Positions 13,987-19,296 of a DNA stretch of 19,296 bases are shown piece by piece (position 1 is the first letter of the stretch; the number at the start of each line of letters is the position of its first letter). The DNA is from Nitrosopumilus sp. BACL13 MAG-121220-bin23 (GTDB lineage: Archaea > Thermoproteota > Nitrososphaeria > Nitrososphaerales > Nitrosopumilaceae): contig LIAL01000013.1 of NCBI GenBank assembly GCA_001437625.1, positions 1-19,296 of the forward strand, read 5' to 3'. Below the pieces are notes generated by a model, which did not search any database, was not told the origin of the DNA, and saw only the letters and a list, made by a program, of their open reading frames with translations. A program made the position numbers and the translations under genes.

Positions 13987-14571
13987 CTATTTTAGTTTTG
14001 AATATTTATTTACATTGAAACAATTCCATGAAAGAGCATCATCCTTAACATTTTTTTCTTCTAAAAATTTAATATCAGTGATTGTTTTTTTTCTTTTTAA
14101 AAGGTTCACTTGAAAACTAGAAAATTCTTTACAACTACAATCATTGAATAAACAAACATCAGCATCACCTTCATCATGATCTTGAGACTCATGACCACAA
14201 GTGCATAAAGCATCTTTTTTTACATCACTAAGAGACTTTTTTGCATATACACCCAATCTAAGATACGCCTCACCTCCATGACCTTTTTTAAATCTCTCAT
14301 AGTGTTCAGATTTTGGCAATATTTTAAAAAAAGCTAAATTAGTATCAGGTTTTTGAGAATCAGAACCCATGATGAACCAGTAATGATCATCCATCTCTAC
14401 AAATCGAATTTTAATTGATGAATCCAACCACCAATGAATAGAATCATGCCAAAGAGAAGCAGATTGTTTTCTATCAGTAATTAATGGAACAACATTCATT
14501 CTAAGATCATAGTATCGATACGCAACACCTACAAAATCATCAAACCACGGAATTGGGGATTGAGAAGACAC
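13987..14571 (-). CDS. Protein of unknown function with a Cys/His cluster
   Basis: A 194-residue soluble protein I cannot assign. Residues 1-110 are rich in Trp, Tyr and Asp (WHDSIHWWLD at 41-50, DDHYWFIMGS at 61-70). Residues 123-147 hold a tight cluster, Cys123, Cys125, His127, His132, Cys140, Cys145 and Cys147 with intervening acidic residues, which looks like a metal-binding insert. The last 45 residues are basic (LLKRKK). The start is GTG at 14571, supported by a TAAATAAG box about 25 nt upstream on the minus strand. It is divergent from a winged-helix regulator across an operator-like palindrome, so that regulator may control it. Confidence 0.7.
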   Translation of the reverse strand: MSSQSPIPWFDDFVGVAYRYYDLRMNVVPLITDRKQSASLWHDSIHWWLDSSIKIRFVEMDDHYWFIMGSDSQKPDTNLAFFKILPKSEHYERFKKGHGGEAYLRLGVYAKKSLSDVKKDALCTCGHESQDHDEGDADVCLFNDCSCKEFSSFQVNLLKRKKTITDIKFLEEKNVKDDALSWNCFNVNKYSKLK

Positions 14572-14592
14572 TGTAACAAAATATAGTTAAAT

Positions 14593-14600
14593 CTTATTTA
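14593..14600 (-). promoter_or_regulatory. TATA-like box of the gene starting at 14571
   Basis: On the minus strand TAAATAAG is centred about 25 nt before the GTG start. It directly abuts the palindrome at 14601-14620. Confidence 0.45.
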
Positions 14601-14620
14601 TCTGATCCAAATTTATCAGA
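14601..14620. promoter_or_regulatory. Operator-like palindrome between divergent genes
   Basis: TCTGAT (14601-14606) and ATCAGA (14615-14620) form a perfect 6-bp inverted repeat around an 8-nt spacer. It sits exactly between the TATA-like boxes of the minus-strand gene and the winged-helix regulator gene. A dimeric winged-helix protein bound here could affect both promoters. That role is inferred from position only. Confidence 0.4.
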
Positions 14621-14625
14621 ATACG

Positions 14626-14632
14626 CTTATAT
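14626..14632 (+). promoter_or_regulatory. TATA-like box of the winged-helix gene at 14656
   Basis: CTTATAT is centred about 27 nt before the ATG at 14656, a leaderless-type spacing. Confidence 0.45.
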
Positions 14633-14655
14633 CTCAGTTTGAACATACAGACCAC

Positions 14656-14937
14656 ATGGTAGTTTATAGAACTAGTATGCAAATTGTTGCAGATCTATTG
14701 ACGGTTACCCAATTATCAGGTCAAGAAGGTATCAAAACAACATCACTTCTAACAAAAGCAAATTTATCACATTCAAGATTATCTAAATTTTTAAATAATT
14801 TAACAGGTGCAGGTCTGATAAACAAAATTGAATATGATGGAAAAAATACTTTTGTCATTACTTCTAAAGGAAGACAATACTTGGAATCATATGTTAATTT
14901 TTCAAGTATTGCAGAATCATTTGGATTAGAACTTTAA
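14656..14937 (+). CDS. Winged-helix transcriptional regulator (HTH_45-like), second copy
   Basis: A 93-residue paralogue of the regulator at 7418. It has YRTSMQIVADLL, the recognition helix segment TKANLSHSRLSKFLNNL at about 34-50, GAGLI, the wing-like NTFVITSKGRQYLESY and the end FGLEL. It differs most in the loop at residues 18-26 and in the wing, where charged residues replace those of its partner; this would alter DNA preference. The divergent promoter region with a palindrome suggests it controls itself and the unknown Cys/His protein. It ends 3 nt from the stop of the convergent membrane-protein gene. Confidence 0.88.
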   Translation: MVVYRTSMQIVADLLTVTQLSGQEGIKTTSLLTKANLSHSRLSKFLNNLTGAGLINKIEYDGKNTFVITSKGRQYLESYVNFSSIAESFGLEL

Positions 14938-14940
14938 AAT

Positions 14941-15156
14941 TTATTTTTTAGATCTTTTTCTGTTTGCATTAAGTTCTCGTCTTTCTTTTTTATCCTTATA
15001 CCCACCATAGAAAAGAATCAAAATCATACCAGCTATAGAACCATAAAATAGTACAAGAAGTGGAGGGTCACGAAATTCTCCAGTCGTTGGAGAAACAAAA
15101 GCAATAGGAATTCCCACAACCATAAAAATTAACAAAACTGTAAGATACTTATCCAC
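14941..15156 (-). CDS. Small two-helix membrane protein
   Basis: A 71-residue protein with hydrophobic helices at about residues 4-22 and 32-50, a short external-type loop containing PTTGEFRDPP, and a strongly basic C-terminus (KDKKERRELNANRKRSKK) expected to stay in the cytoplasm. The start is GTG at 15156; an ATG 4 nt further upstream is out of frame and quickly hits a stop. No family is recognised. Its promoter overlaps that of the divergent small membrane protein at 15217, and the two share a general layout of two helices plus a basic tail. Confidence 0.65.
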   Translation of the reverse strand: MDKYLTVLLIFMVVGIPIAFVSPTTGEFRDPPLLVLFYGSIAGMILILFYGGYKDKKERRELNANRKRSKK

Positions 15157-15177
15157 ACATTACTTGTTTTACAAAAC

Positions 15178-15190
15178 CATATATCTTTTT
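15178..15190. promoter_or_regulatory. Shared AT-rich promoter box between divergent genes
   Basis: CCATATATCTTTT lies about 25 nt upstream of the GTG at 15156 (minus) and about 30 nt upstream of the ATG at 15217 (plus). The short 60-nt spacer leaves little room for two separate boxes, so one ATATAT core may serve both. Confidence 0.35.
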
Positions 15191-15216
15191 GATTTTAGAG
15201 AAGAAAGTAGAAAACT

Positions 15217-15405
15217 ATGTCAAAAATGTTAGAAATAATAGGATTAGTACTTGTGGCAATTATGAGTTTAGGTTTTGTTGGTGCACTTCAATCAATTGGA
15301 ATTCCAATAGGTGCACAGAATCCATATTTTTGGGGATGTGCAGGTGTAACTCTAATGATAATCGTATATAGAAAAAGAAAAAGAAAGCAAACAGAACAAG
15401 AATAA
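15217..15405 (+). CDS. Small membrane protein
   Basis: A 62-residue protein starting MSKMLEIIGLVLVAIMSLGF. The first hydrophobic helix spans about 5-27 and a second about 35-51 (FWGCAGVTLMIIVY), followed by a basic tail RKRKRKQTEQE. No family is recognised. The ATG is supported by an AT-rich box about 27 nt upstream. Small basic-tailed membrane proteins of this kind are often accessory subunits of larger complexes, but no partner is visible nearby. Confidence 0.65.
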   Translation: MSKMLEIIGLVLVAIMSLGFVGALQSIGIPIGAQNPYFWGCAGVTLMIIVYRKRKRKQTEQE

Positions 15406-15481
15406 AAATAATTCAATAAAAAATTATGAAGTATTGATCAACCAACAGATCTATTAAGGACAATAAAAAAGTAGAAGGATC

Positions 15482-15559
15482 ATGACAGAACAAACAAAAC
15501 AATGGTGGGCAGGTTTAGGTAAAGAGTTAGAAATAGATATTGAAACATTGGATGAATAA
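15482..15559 (+). CDS. 25-residue microprotein (candidate)
   Basis: An ATG at 15482 opens a 25-codon frame ending in TAA. The product begins MTEQTKQWWAGLGKELEIDI and ends ETLDE. The Trp-Trp pair and the amphipathic acidic helix are unlike chance translation of AT-rich spacer. An ATTAAG box is centred about 27 nt upstream, and AAGGATC directly precedes the ATG. It lies alone in the spacer before tRNA-Thr. No homologue is claimed. Confidence 0.45.
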   Translation: MTEQTKQWWAGLGKELEIDIETLDE

Positions 15560-15602
15560 AACTACAAAAAATTTCTGAATAATTTAAAAAATATAAAATA
15601 AA

Positions 15603-15676
15603 AGCCTTGAACGGGATCTGAACCCGCGACCTACTGATTACGAATCAGGTGCTCTACCGGGCTGAGCTACCAAGGC
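15603..15676 (-). tRNA. tRNA-Thr (CGT)
   Basis: A 74-nt cloverleaf on the minus strand. The acceptor GCCTTGG pairs with TCAAGGC (one G-U). The D stem is GCTC/GAGC with loop AGCCCGGTA. The anticodon stem CCTGA/TCAGT closes loop TTCGTAA, giving anticodon CGT. The variable loop is AGGTC. The T stem GCGGG/CCCGT carries TTCAGAT. The top pair of the anticodon stem (27-43) is a C-U mismatch. The discriminator base is T and no CCA is encoded. It would read ACG codons. Confidence 0.95.
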
Positions 15677-15700
15677 ACGTTTGAACAAATCCATCAGAGT

Positions 15701-15710
15701 TAATAAAAAG
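15701..15710. promoter_or_regulatory. Promoter box shared by tRNA-Thr and the phosphohexomutase gene
   Basis: TAATAAAAAG is centred about 25 nt before the TTG at 15730 (plus). As CTTTTTATTA it lies about 29 nt before the 5' end of tRNA-Thr (minus). The 53-nt spacer holds no other clear box, so one site may be read both ways. Confidence 0.4.
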
Positions 15711-15729
15711 CCTTACAGAATTTGTGTAA

Positions 15730-17028
15730 TTGAAAAAGACAATTTCAGGAATTAGAGGAATATTTGGAAAAGATCTTAATCTAAAAGAAGTAATAGAATT
15801 TTCTAACAATTTTTCATCATTAATTAAATCACAAAAATGTGTAATTGGAAGAGATACAAGACCCTCAGGAATAATGATACAAGAGACAATCAGTGCAATC
15901 CTAATGAAAAATGGAATAGATGTTTTTGATTTAGGAATGGCACCAACTCCAGTGATATTTAGAGAAGCAAGAAAATATGGTGCAGGAATTGTAGTTTCAT
16001 CATCGCATAATCCAATAGAATGGAATGGAATGAAATTTATTTTAGATGGAAGAGGTATTAATGAAAAAGAACTTCCTCAAATAATAAATCATCAAGAAAT
16101 TTTGAAATCAAAAATAGGTAAAATTAAAAAAATAAAATCAACATACATAGAAGATGCAAGAAAAATTATAGGTAATATAGAAAACGCCCCTAAAATTGTA
16201 ATCGACAACGGAGGAGGAGCTGCAAAAGATTTTGCATTAAGTTTGTTAAAAAATATTGGGTGCGATGTAGAAATCATAAATCAAGAACTATTAGGTTGTT
16301 CAAGAGGCCCGGATCCTACATCAGATGAATTAATGGAATTAATCAAGACATCAAATAGTAAAGAAATTGGATTTGCATTTGATCTAGATGGAGATCGTTT
16401 AGTGGTTGTAAGAAAAGGAAAAAAACTGAGTCCAGATATAACATTAGGTTTAGGAATTGCAAAATCATTAGAATTAGGATACAAAAAATTTGTCCTAAGT
16501 ATAGATACAAGTGTATCAATTGAAAAATTCATCAAAGAAAAAGGAGGAACTAGTGTAAGATCAAAAGTAGGGGAAGCAAACGTAATAGAAGAAATGCTTA
16601 AAAATAATTCCCAAGCTGGTGGGGAGGGGAGTAGTGGAGGATTTATTTTACCAGAATTTAATTATTGTAGAGAAGGTATTCTCACAAGTGGTTTAATCGC
16701 ATCAATGTTAGAAAATAAAATATTTCTAGAAATTTTAAACTATATGGGAAGTTATTTTCAAATTAGAGAAAAAATTGAAATGGATTCAAATTATCACGAC
16801 AAAATCATTGAACATGTAAAAAATAATTTAACAAAAAAATATTCAAAAATAATTACATTAGATGGAATTAAAGCAATCATAGACGAAAACACATGGATTT
16901 TAATTAGAAAATCAAATACAGAAGACATCATAAGAATTTCAGCAGAATCAAATAATGAAGAGAAATGTAAAATAATAATTAATAACATAAAACAAATGGT
17001 AAAAGAAAGATATGACAAAATTAAATGA
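15730..17028 (+). CDS. glmM: Phosphohexomutase, GlmM-like (phosphoglucosamine/phosphomannomutase)
   Basis: An alpha-D-phosphohexomutase of 432 residues that interconverts 6- and 1-phosphates of hexoses or hexosamines, feeding UDP-GlcNAc or GDP-mannose synthesis for glycans. All four family motifs are present: the phosphoserine loop VSSSHNP with catalytic Ser92, the metal loop DLDGDR at 218-223, the sugar-specificity loop GGEGSSGG at 297-304, and the phosphate-binding loop RKSNTEDIIR at 393-402. The GEGSSG loop resembles that of archaeal GlmM/PMM proteins, so substrate choice is not settled. The start is TTG at 15730, backed by a box about 25 nt upstream; no nearby ATG keeps the N-terminal TISGIRG motif. 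It overlaps thiL by 17 nt. Confidence 0.93.
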   Translation: MKKTISGIRGIFGKDLNLKEVIEFSNNFSSLIKSQKCVIGRDTRPSGIMIQETISAILMKNGIDVFDLGMAPTPVIFREARKYGAGIVVSSSHNPIEWNGMKFILDGRGINEKELPQIINHQEILKSKIGKIKKIKSTYIEDARKIIGNIENAPKIVIDNGGGAAKDFALSLLKNIGCDVEIINQELLGCSRGPDPTSDELMELIKTSNSKEIGFAFDLDGDRLVVVRKGKKLSPDITLGLGIAKSLELGYKKFVLSIDTSVSIEKFIKEKGGTSVRSKVGEANVIEEMLKNNSQAGGEGSSGGFILPEFNYCREGILTSGLIASMLENKIFLEILNYMGSYFQIREKIEMDSNYHDKIIEHVKNNLTKKYSKIITLDGIKAIIDENTWILIRKSNTEDIIRISAESNNEEKCKIIINNIKQMVKERYDKIK

Positions 17029-17962
17029 AGATAAAATAATTAAAATTTTTCAAACAAAATTAGGAAATAAAAAATTTATTTCAGAAGATGTAGAGACATT
17101 TACCTTAGGAAAAACTAAGATTATTGCAAAAATAGATACAATGGTAGAAAGTACAGACATTCCAAAAAAAATGAAATTATCAGACGCTGCAAGAAAAAGT
17201 GTAATTGCATGTGTGAGTGATTTTGCTGCAAAAGGAGTAAAACCAGAATATGGAATTATTTCAATAAATTTACCAAAAACAATTTCACGTGTAAAAATTG
17301 ATAATATTGCAAATGGATTTAAAAAAGCATGTAAGGAATATGGAATTTCAATAATTGGAGGAGATACAAATTCAGGTAAAGAAATTGTCTTCAATGTATG
17401 TATTTTTGGAAATTCAAATAACATAGTTACTAGAAAAGGATCAAACAAAGGAGATTTGATATTTGTAACAGGTCCGTTTGGATATACATCAATAGGGCTA
17501 AGCATATTGATAAATAATAAAAAAGAAAAAAATAACTTTGTTGAAAAATCTATCAAATCAGTGATAAATCCAAATCCGAAACTTAATTTTGGATTAAAAA
17601 ATAAAAAATATTTTTCATCATCAATGGATTCCAGTGATGGGTTATCAACTACATTAAATGAAATGGCAAAACAAAGTGGAAAAAAATTTATTGTTAGTAA
17701 CATACCTTCAAACAAAGATTTAGAAAATTATGTAAAGAAGAAAAATCTTAATCTAAATTCAATAATATTTAACGGAGGTGAAGAATATGAATTTGTATTT
17801 ACAATACCTGTCAAATATAGAAAAAATATAATTAGAAATGCAAAATTATTGAAAACTCCAATTATAGAAATTGGCTATGTTGCACCAGGTAAAGGTGTTT
17901 TTTTAGAAGATGTTAATAAAAATATTATTGTGAAAGATTTAGGTTGGAAACATTTTAAATAA
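17012..17962 (+). CDS. thiL: Thiamine-monophosphate kinase
   Basis: Phosphorylates thiamine monophosphate to thiamine diphosphate with ATP, the last step of cofactor synthesis. The 316-residue protein has the PurM/ThiL fold signature: a Mg/ATP-binding AKIDTMVESTDIP with Asp42 (about 39-51), KSVIACVSDFAAKGVKPEY near 62-80, the GGDTNSG loop at 116-122, and MDSSDGLSTTL at 205-215. NGGEEYEFVFTI lies near the C-terminus. The ATG lies 17 nt inside the phosphohexomutase gene. An internal later start would delete the conserved N-terminal helix, so the overlap appears genuine and indicates one transcript. Its stop is immediately followed by the stop of the convergent gene at 17963. Confidence 0.94.
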   Translation: MTKLNEDKIIKIFQTKLGNKKFISEDVETFTLGKTKIIAKIDTMVESTDIPKKMKLSDAARKSVIACVSDFAAKGVKPEYGIISINLPKTISRVKIDNIANGFKKACKEYGISIIGGDTNSGKEIVFNVCIFGNSNNIVTRKGSNKGDLIFVTGPFGYTSIGLSILINNKKEKNNFVEKSIKSVINPNPKLNFGLKNKKYFSSSMDSSDGLSTTLNEMAKQSGKKFIVSNIPSNKDLENYVKKKNLNLNSIIFNGGEEYEFVFTIPVKYRKNIIRNAKLLKTPIIEIGYVAPGKGVFLEDVNKNIIVKDLGWKHFK

Positions 17963-18283
17963 TTATTCCCCATAAGACAAATTTCTTTCAACATTATTTA
18001 TAATATTAAAAATAGATTCAGCAGGTAAAATAGAAACACATTCTTTCATCCATAAATCATCAATGTACAATAATCGCTTCATATCATTGTCAAGAAGTTC
18101 ATCAGGATTAGAAGTAGGGTAAAGTGTATGTATTTTGTATCCCTCATTAGCAATATCTTGACATTTTTTTTCTACTGGAGATAAAATTGCATTATTGATC
18201 GGAGTAAAAGATTGAATCAATACAGAACCCAATAATGCAGCAGCAACAGCAACTATAATTGCCAATAAAATAATCGAAGCCAT
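17963..18283 (-). CDS. Membrane-anchored protein of unknown function
   Basis: A 106-residue protein starting MASIILLAIIVAVAAALLG. One hydrophobic helix at about residues 3-25 anchors a polar domain with two cysteines (in KKCQDIANEG and KECVSILP) that could form a disulfide outside the membrane. No family is recognised. I chose the ATG at 18283 over a TTG one codon upstream because a TATA-like box (on the minus strand near 18306-18313) then lies about 26 nt away. It converges on thiL with no spacer and is divergent from rps11. Confidence 0.7.
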   Translation of the reverse strand: MASIILLAIIVAVAAALLGSVLIQSFTPINNAILSPVEKKCQDIANEGYKIHTLYPTSNPDELLDNDMKRLLYIDDLWMKECVSILPAESIFNIINNVERNLSYGE

Positions 18284-18369
18284 CAAAATTATTTAGTGAA
18301 TTGAAGTATATCAATAATGAAGAATTTTAACCCAAGTGACCAAATTAAAATAATTTTAAAAAATCAATG

Positions 18370-18378
18370 TTTTTTAAG
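18370..18378 (+). promoter_or_regulatory. TATA-like box of rps11
   Basis: TTTTTTAAG is centred about 26 nt before the TTG start at 18400, consistent with a leaderless transcript and supporting the TTG. Confidence 0.55.
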
Positions 18379-18399
18379 CCCTTTAAGATGTGATATGCA

Positions 18400-18903
18400 T
18401 TGTCAGAGATTGAAGCCCAAGTTGAAGCACCAGTAGTAGAAACTGAGGCAGTAGTAGAAGATCAAGAAACTGAGGCAGTAGTAGAGACAAAAAATCAACC
18501 AGAAACCAAAAAAGAAGGCCCAGAAAAATGGGGAATTGCACATATTTTTAGTACTTTCAATAATACAATTATTCACATGACAGATCTTACAGGTGCTGAA
18601 ACAGTTTCTATCAGTTCTGGTGGAATTCATGTTACTGCAGATAGATACGAATCATCACCATTCGCTGCAATGAAAGCTGCAAATGCAGTGGTAGAAGCTA
18701 CAAGAACAAAAGGATTTACAGGATTTCACATTAGAGTTCGTGCAGTTGGAGGAGTTGGTTCAAGAGTTCCAGGCCCAGGTGCACAAGCAGCTATCAGAGC
18801 ATTAGCAAGAGGCGGATTTAAAATTGGAAGAATTGATGATGTAACACCAATACCTCATGACACCACTAGAAAGAAAGGTGGAAAAAGAGGAAGAAGAGTC
18901 TAG
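18400..18903 (+). CDS. rps11: Ribosomal protein uS11 with acidic N-terminal extension
   Basis: Small-subunit platform protein that contacts 16S rRNA near the E site. The conserved body starts at about residue 43 (KWGIAHIFSTFNNTIIHMTDLTG) and continues through SSGGIHVTADRYESSPFAAM, the GSRVPGPGAQAAIRAL segment and the basic end (TTRKKGGKRGRRV). Archaeal uS11 is usually about 130 residues; this one is 167 because of roughly 42 extra residues, mostly Glu, Val, Ala and Thr, at the N-terminus. That extension contains a 27-nt-period duplication. The start is TTG at 18400 with a box A 26 nt upstream. The usual partners S13, S4 and rpoD are not visible on this side: the next gene is convergent and shares its stop tetranucleotide CTAG. 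Confidence 0.95.
   Translation: MSEIEAQVEAPVVETEAVVEDQETEAVVETKNQPETKKEGPEKWGIAHIFSTFNNTIIHMTDLTGAETVSISSGGIHVTADRYESSPFAAMKAANAVVEATRTKGFTGFHIRVRAVGGVGSRVPGPGAQAAIRALARGGFKIGRIDDVTPIPHDTTRKKGGKRGRRV
18438..18485 (+). repeat. Duplicated 21-nt segment in the uS11 extension
   Basis: A 21-nt sequence occurs identically at 18438-18458 and 18465-18485, 27 nt (nine codons) apart. Both copies encode ETEAVVE. It appears to be a recent in-frame tandem duplication lengthening the acidic extension. Confidence 0.8.
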
Positions 18904-19211
18904 TTAACTGGATTTATTTTTACATTACAACCTCTAGAAAGAAAGTAATCACCCATAAATTTCGCAAATGTTTGTGATTCATCATTTAATTGATATTTTA
19001 GAAGAGTATCTGAAAATTTTTCAGAAATACTAATTTGTAAATTAGATTTGAATTCTAATTTAAAAAATGTCCAACCAAATTTTGAAGAGGGTTCACTAAG
19101 AGTATAACTAGCGTGACAACCTACAAGAGTTTCCATATGAGAAAGGTGTTTTTTAATGCATAGTAAATCATCTAGATAATTTTTTGTTCCGATTTCTAAA
19201 ACAACATTCAT
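18900..19211 (-). CDS. Small protein of unknown function
   Basis: A 103-residue protein starting MNVVLEIGTKNYLDDLLCIK. It is soluble, alternates strands and helices, and has three cysteines (18, 32 and 95) without a clear metal-site spacing. I do not recognise a family. I looked for RpoL and Pcc1 features because of the nearby ribosomal gene and the tRNA-modification theme, and found no convincing match. Its ATG overlaps the TGA of the gene upstream on the minus strand (ATGA), which implies coupled translation. Its TAG stop is the complement of the rps11 TAG, both lying in CTAG at 18900-18903. Confidence 0.7.
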   Translation of the reverse strand: MNVVLEIGTKNYLDDLLCIKKHLSHMETLVGCHASYTLSEPSSKFGWTFFKLEFKSNLQISISEKFSDTLLKYQLNDESQTFAKFMGDYFLSRGCNVKINPVN

Positions 19212-19296
19212 TCTACATCAGTATGATTATCAGATTTATTACTAAGCTTATCAGTTAAAGATACAAATTTTCCATCTTGCTGAATATTTATTTTTG
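19208..19296 (-). CDS. C-terminal end of a gene running off the window
   Basis: The last 28 codons and TGA stop of a minus-strand gene are visible. The fragment starts KINIQQDGKFVSLTDKLSNK and ends DNHTDVE, a polar tail typical of a C-terminus. It overlaps the next gene's ATG by 4 nt, so both belong to one operon. Too little remains to name it. Confidence 0.6.
   Translation of the reverse strand, partial: KINIQQDGKFVSLTDKLSNKSDNHTDVE

Noticed and set aside
15189..15371. 60-codon frame overlapping the small membrane protein at 15217
   Set aside because: It is an alternative frame of the same DNA with a Cys/Arg/Asn-rich nonsense-like product; the 15217 frame has clear membrane helices.
15599..15716. 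AAAAGCCTT present at the tRNA-Thr 3' end and again near 15706, resembling an attachment-site duplication
   Set aside because: The second copy lies upstream of the tRNA 5' end rather than downstream of its 3' end, is only about 9 nt, and overlaps the promoter box. No integrase or foreign segment lies between.
17050..17715. Long open frame (221 codons) antisense to thiL
   Set aside because: It is a shadow of the strongly supported ThiL frame; the translation is hydrophobic low-complexity typical of antisense AT-rich DNA and has no family features.
18317..18436. Short frame starting MKNFNPSDQ before rps11
   Set aside because: It runs through the rps11 TATA-like box and start codon in another frame; it is most likely chance.
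1..19296. CRISPR arrays, insertion sequences, integrases, rRNA genes
   Set aside because: No regularly spaced repeats, transposase or integrase frames, or rRNA-like stretches were found on either strand.

Overview
The window is AT-rich archaeal chromosome, most likely from a Nitrosopumilus-like member of the Nitrososphaerota (ammonia-oxidising Thaumarchaeota). The evidence is a histone-fold protein, the archaeal ribosomal proteins eS17 and uS11, a short archaeal-type PurA, a DUF373 membrane protein, a signal-anchored cupredoxin, two small HTH_45-like winged-helix regulators and tRNA genes without encoded CCA. Many genes have a TATA-like box 21-29 nt upstream of the start codon and no Shine-Dalgarno sequence, as expected for leaderless transcription. 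Several starts are TTG or GTG. There is no CRISPR array, insertion sequence or integrase, and no gene-free stretch reaches 300 bases.

Layout. 1-3052 (+): an anchored unknown protein, a DUF373 membrane protein, then a cis-prenyltransferase (UppS) and a Nudix hydrolase that overlap by ATGA. 3044-5502 (-): purA, a protein of unknown function and pyrF, that is, purine and pyrimidine biosynthesis in one direction. 5582-7705: a helical unknown protein (+), a zinc-ribbon/YggX-like protein (-), a small zinc ribbon (+), a polytopic membrane protein (+) and a winged-helix regulator (+). 7702-9747: a 28-residue acidic microprotein (-), Sua5/YrdC and a THUMP protein (+), and a fusion of a MoaD/Urm1-like beta-grasp domain to the KEOPS subunit Cgi121 (-), forming a small tRNA-modification neighbourhood. 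9785-11399: eS17 with an acidic tail and a TatD-family hydrolase (-), a histone (+) and tRNA-Cys (+). 11400-13986: a cupredoxin (-), an AIPR-family phage-defence protein (+), a structured intergenic RNA candidate and a zinc-ribbon protein (+). 13987-15676: a Cys/His-cluster protein (-) divergent from a second winged-helix regulator (+), two small membrane proteins, a 25-residue microprotein and tRNA-Thr (-). 15730-19296: a GlmM-like phosphohexomutase overlapping ThiL (+), an anchored unknown protein (-), uS11 with an acidic repeat-bearing N-terminus (+), and the ends of a coupled minus-strand pair.

Working together. Sua5 makes threonylcarbamoyl-AMP, and the KEOPS complex (which contains Cgi121) transfers the group to A37 of tRNA. 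THUMP proteins bind tRNA for other modifications. The Urm1-like domain fused to Cgi121 is the most unusual gene in the window. The second most unusual item is the hairpin with a loop-exposed AGGAGGT directly after the AIPR gene. The genome is very compact: nine convergent neighbour pairs end between 9 nt of overlap and 3 nt of spacing.
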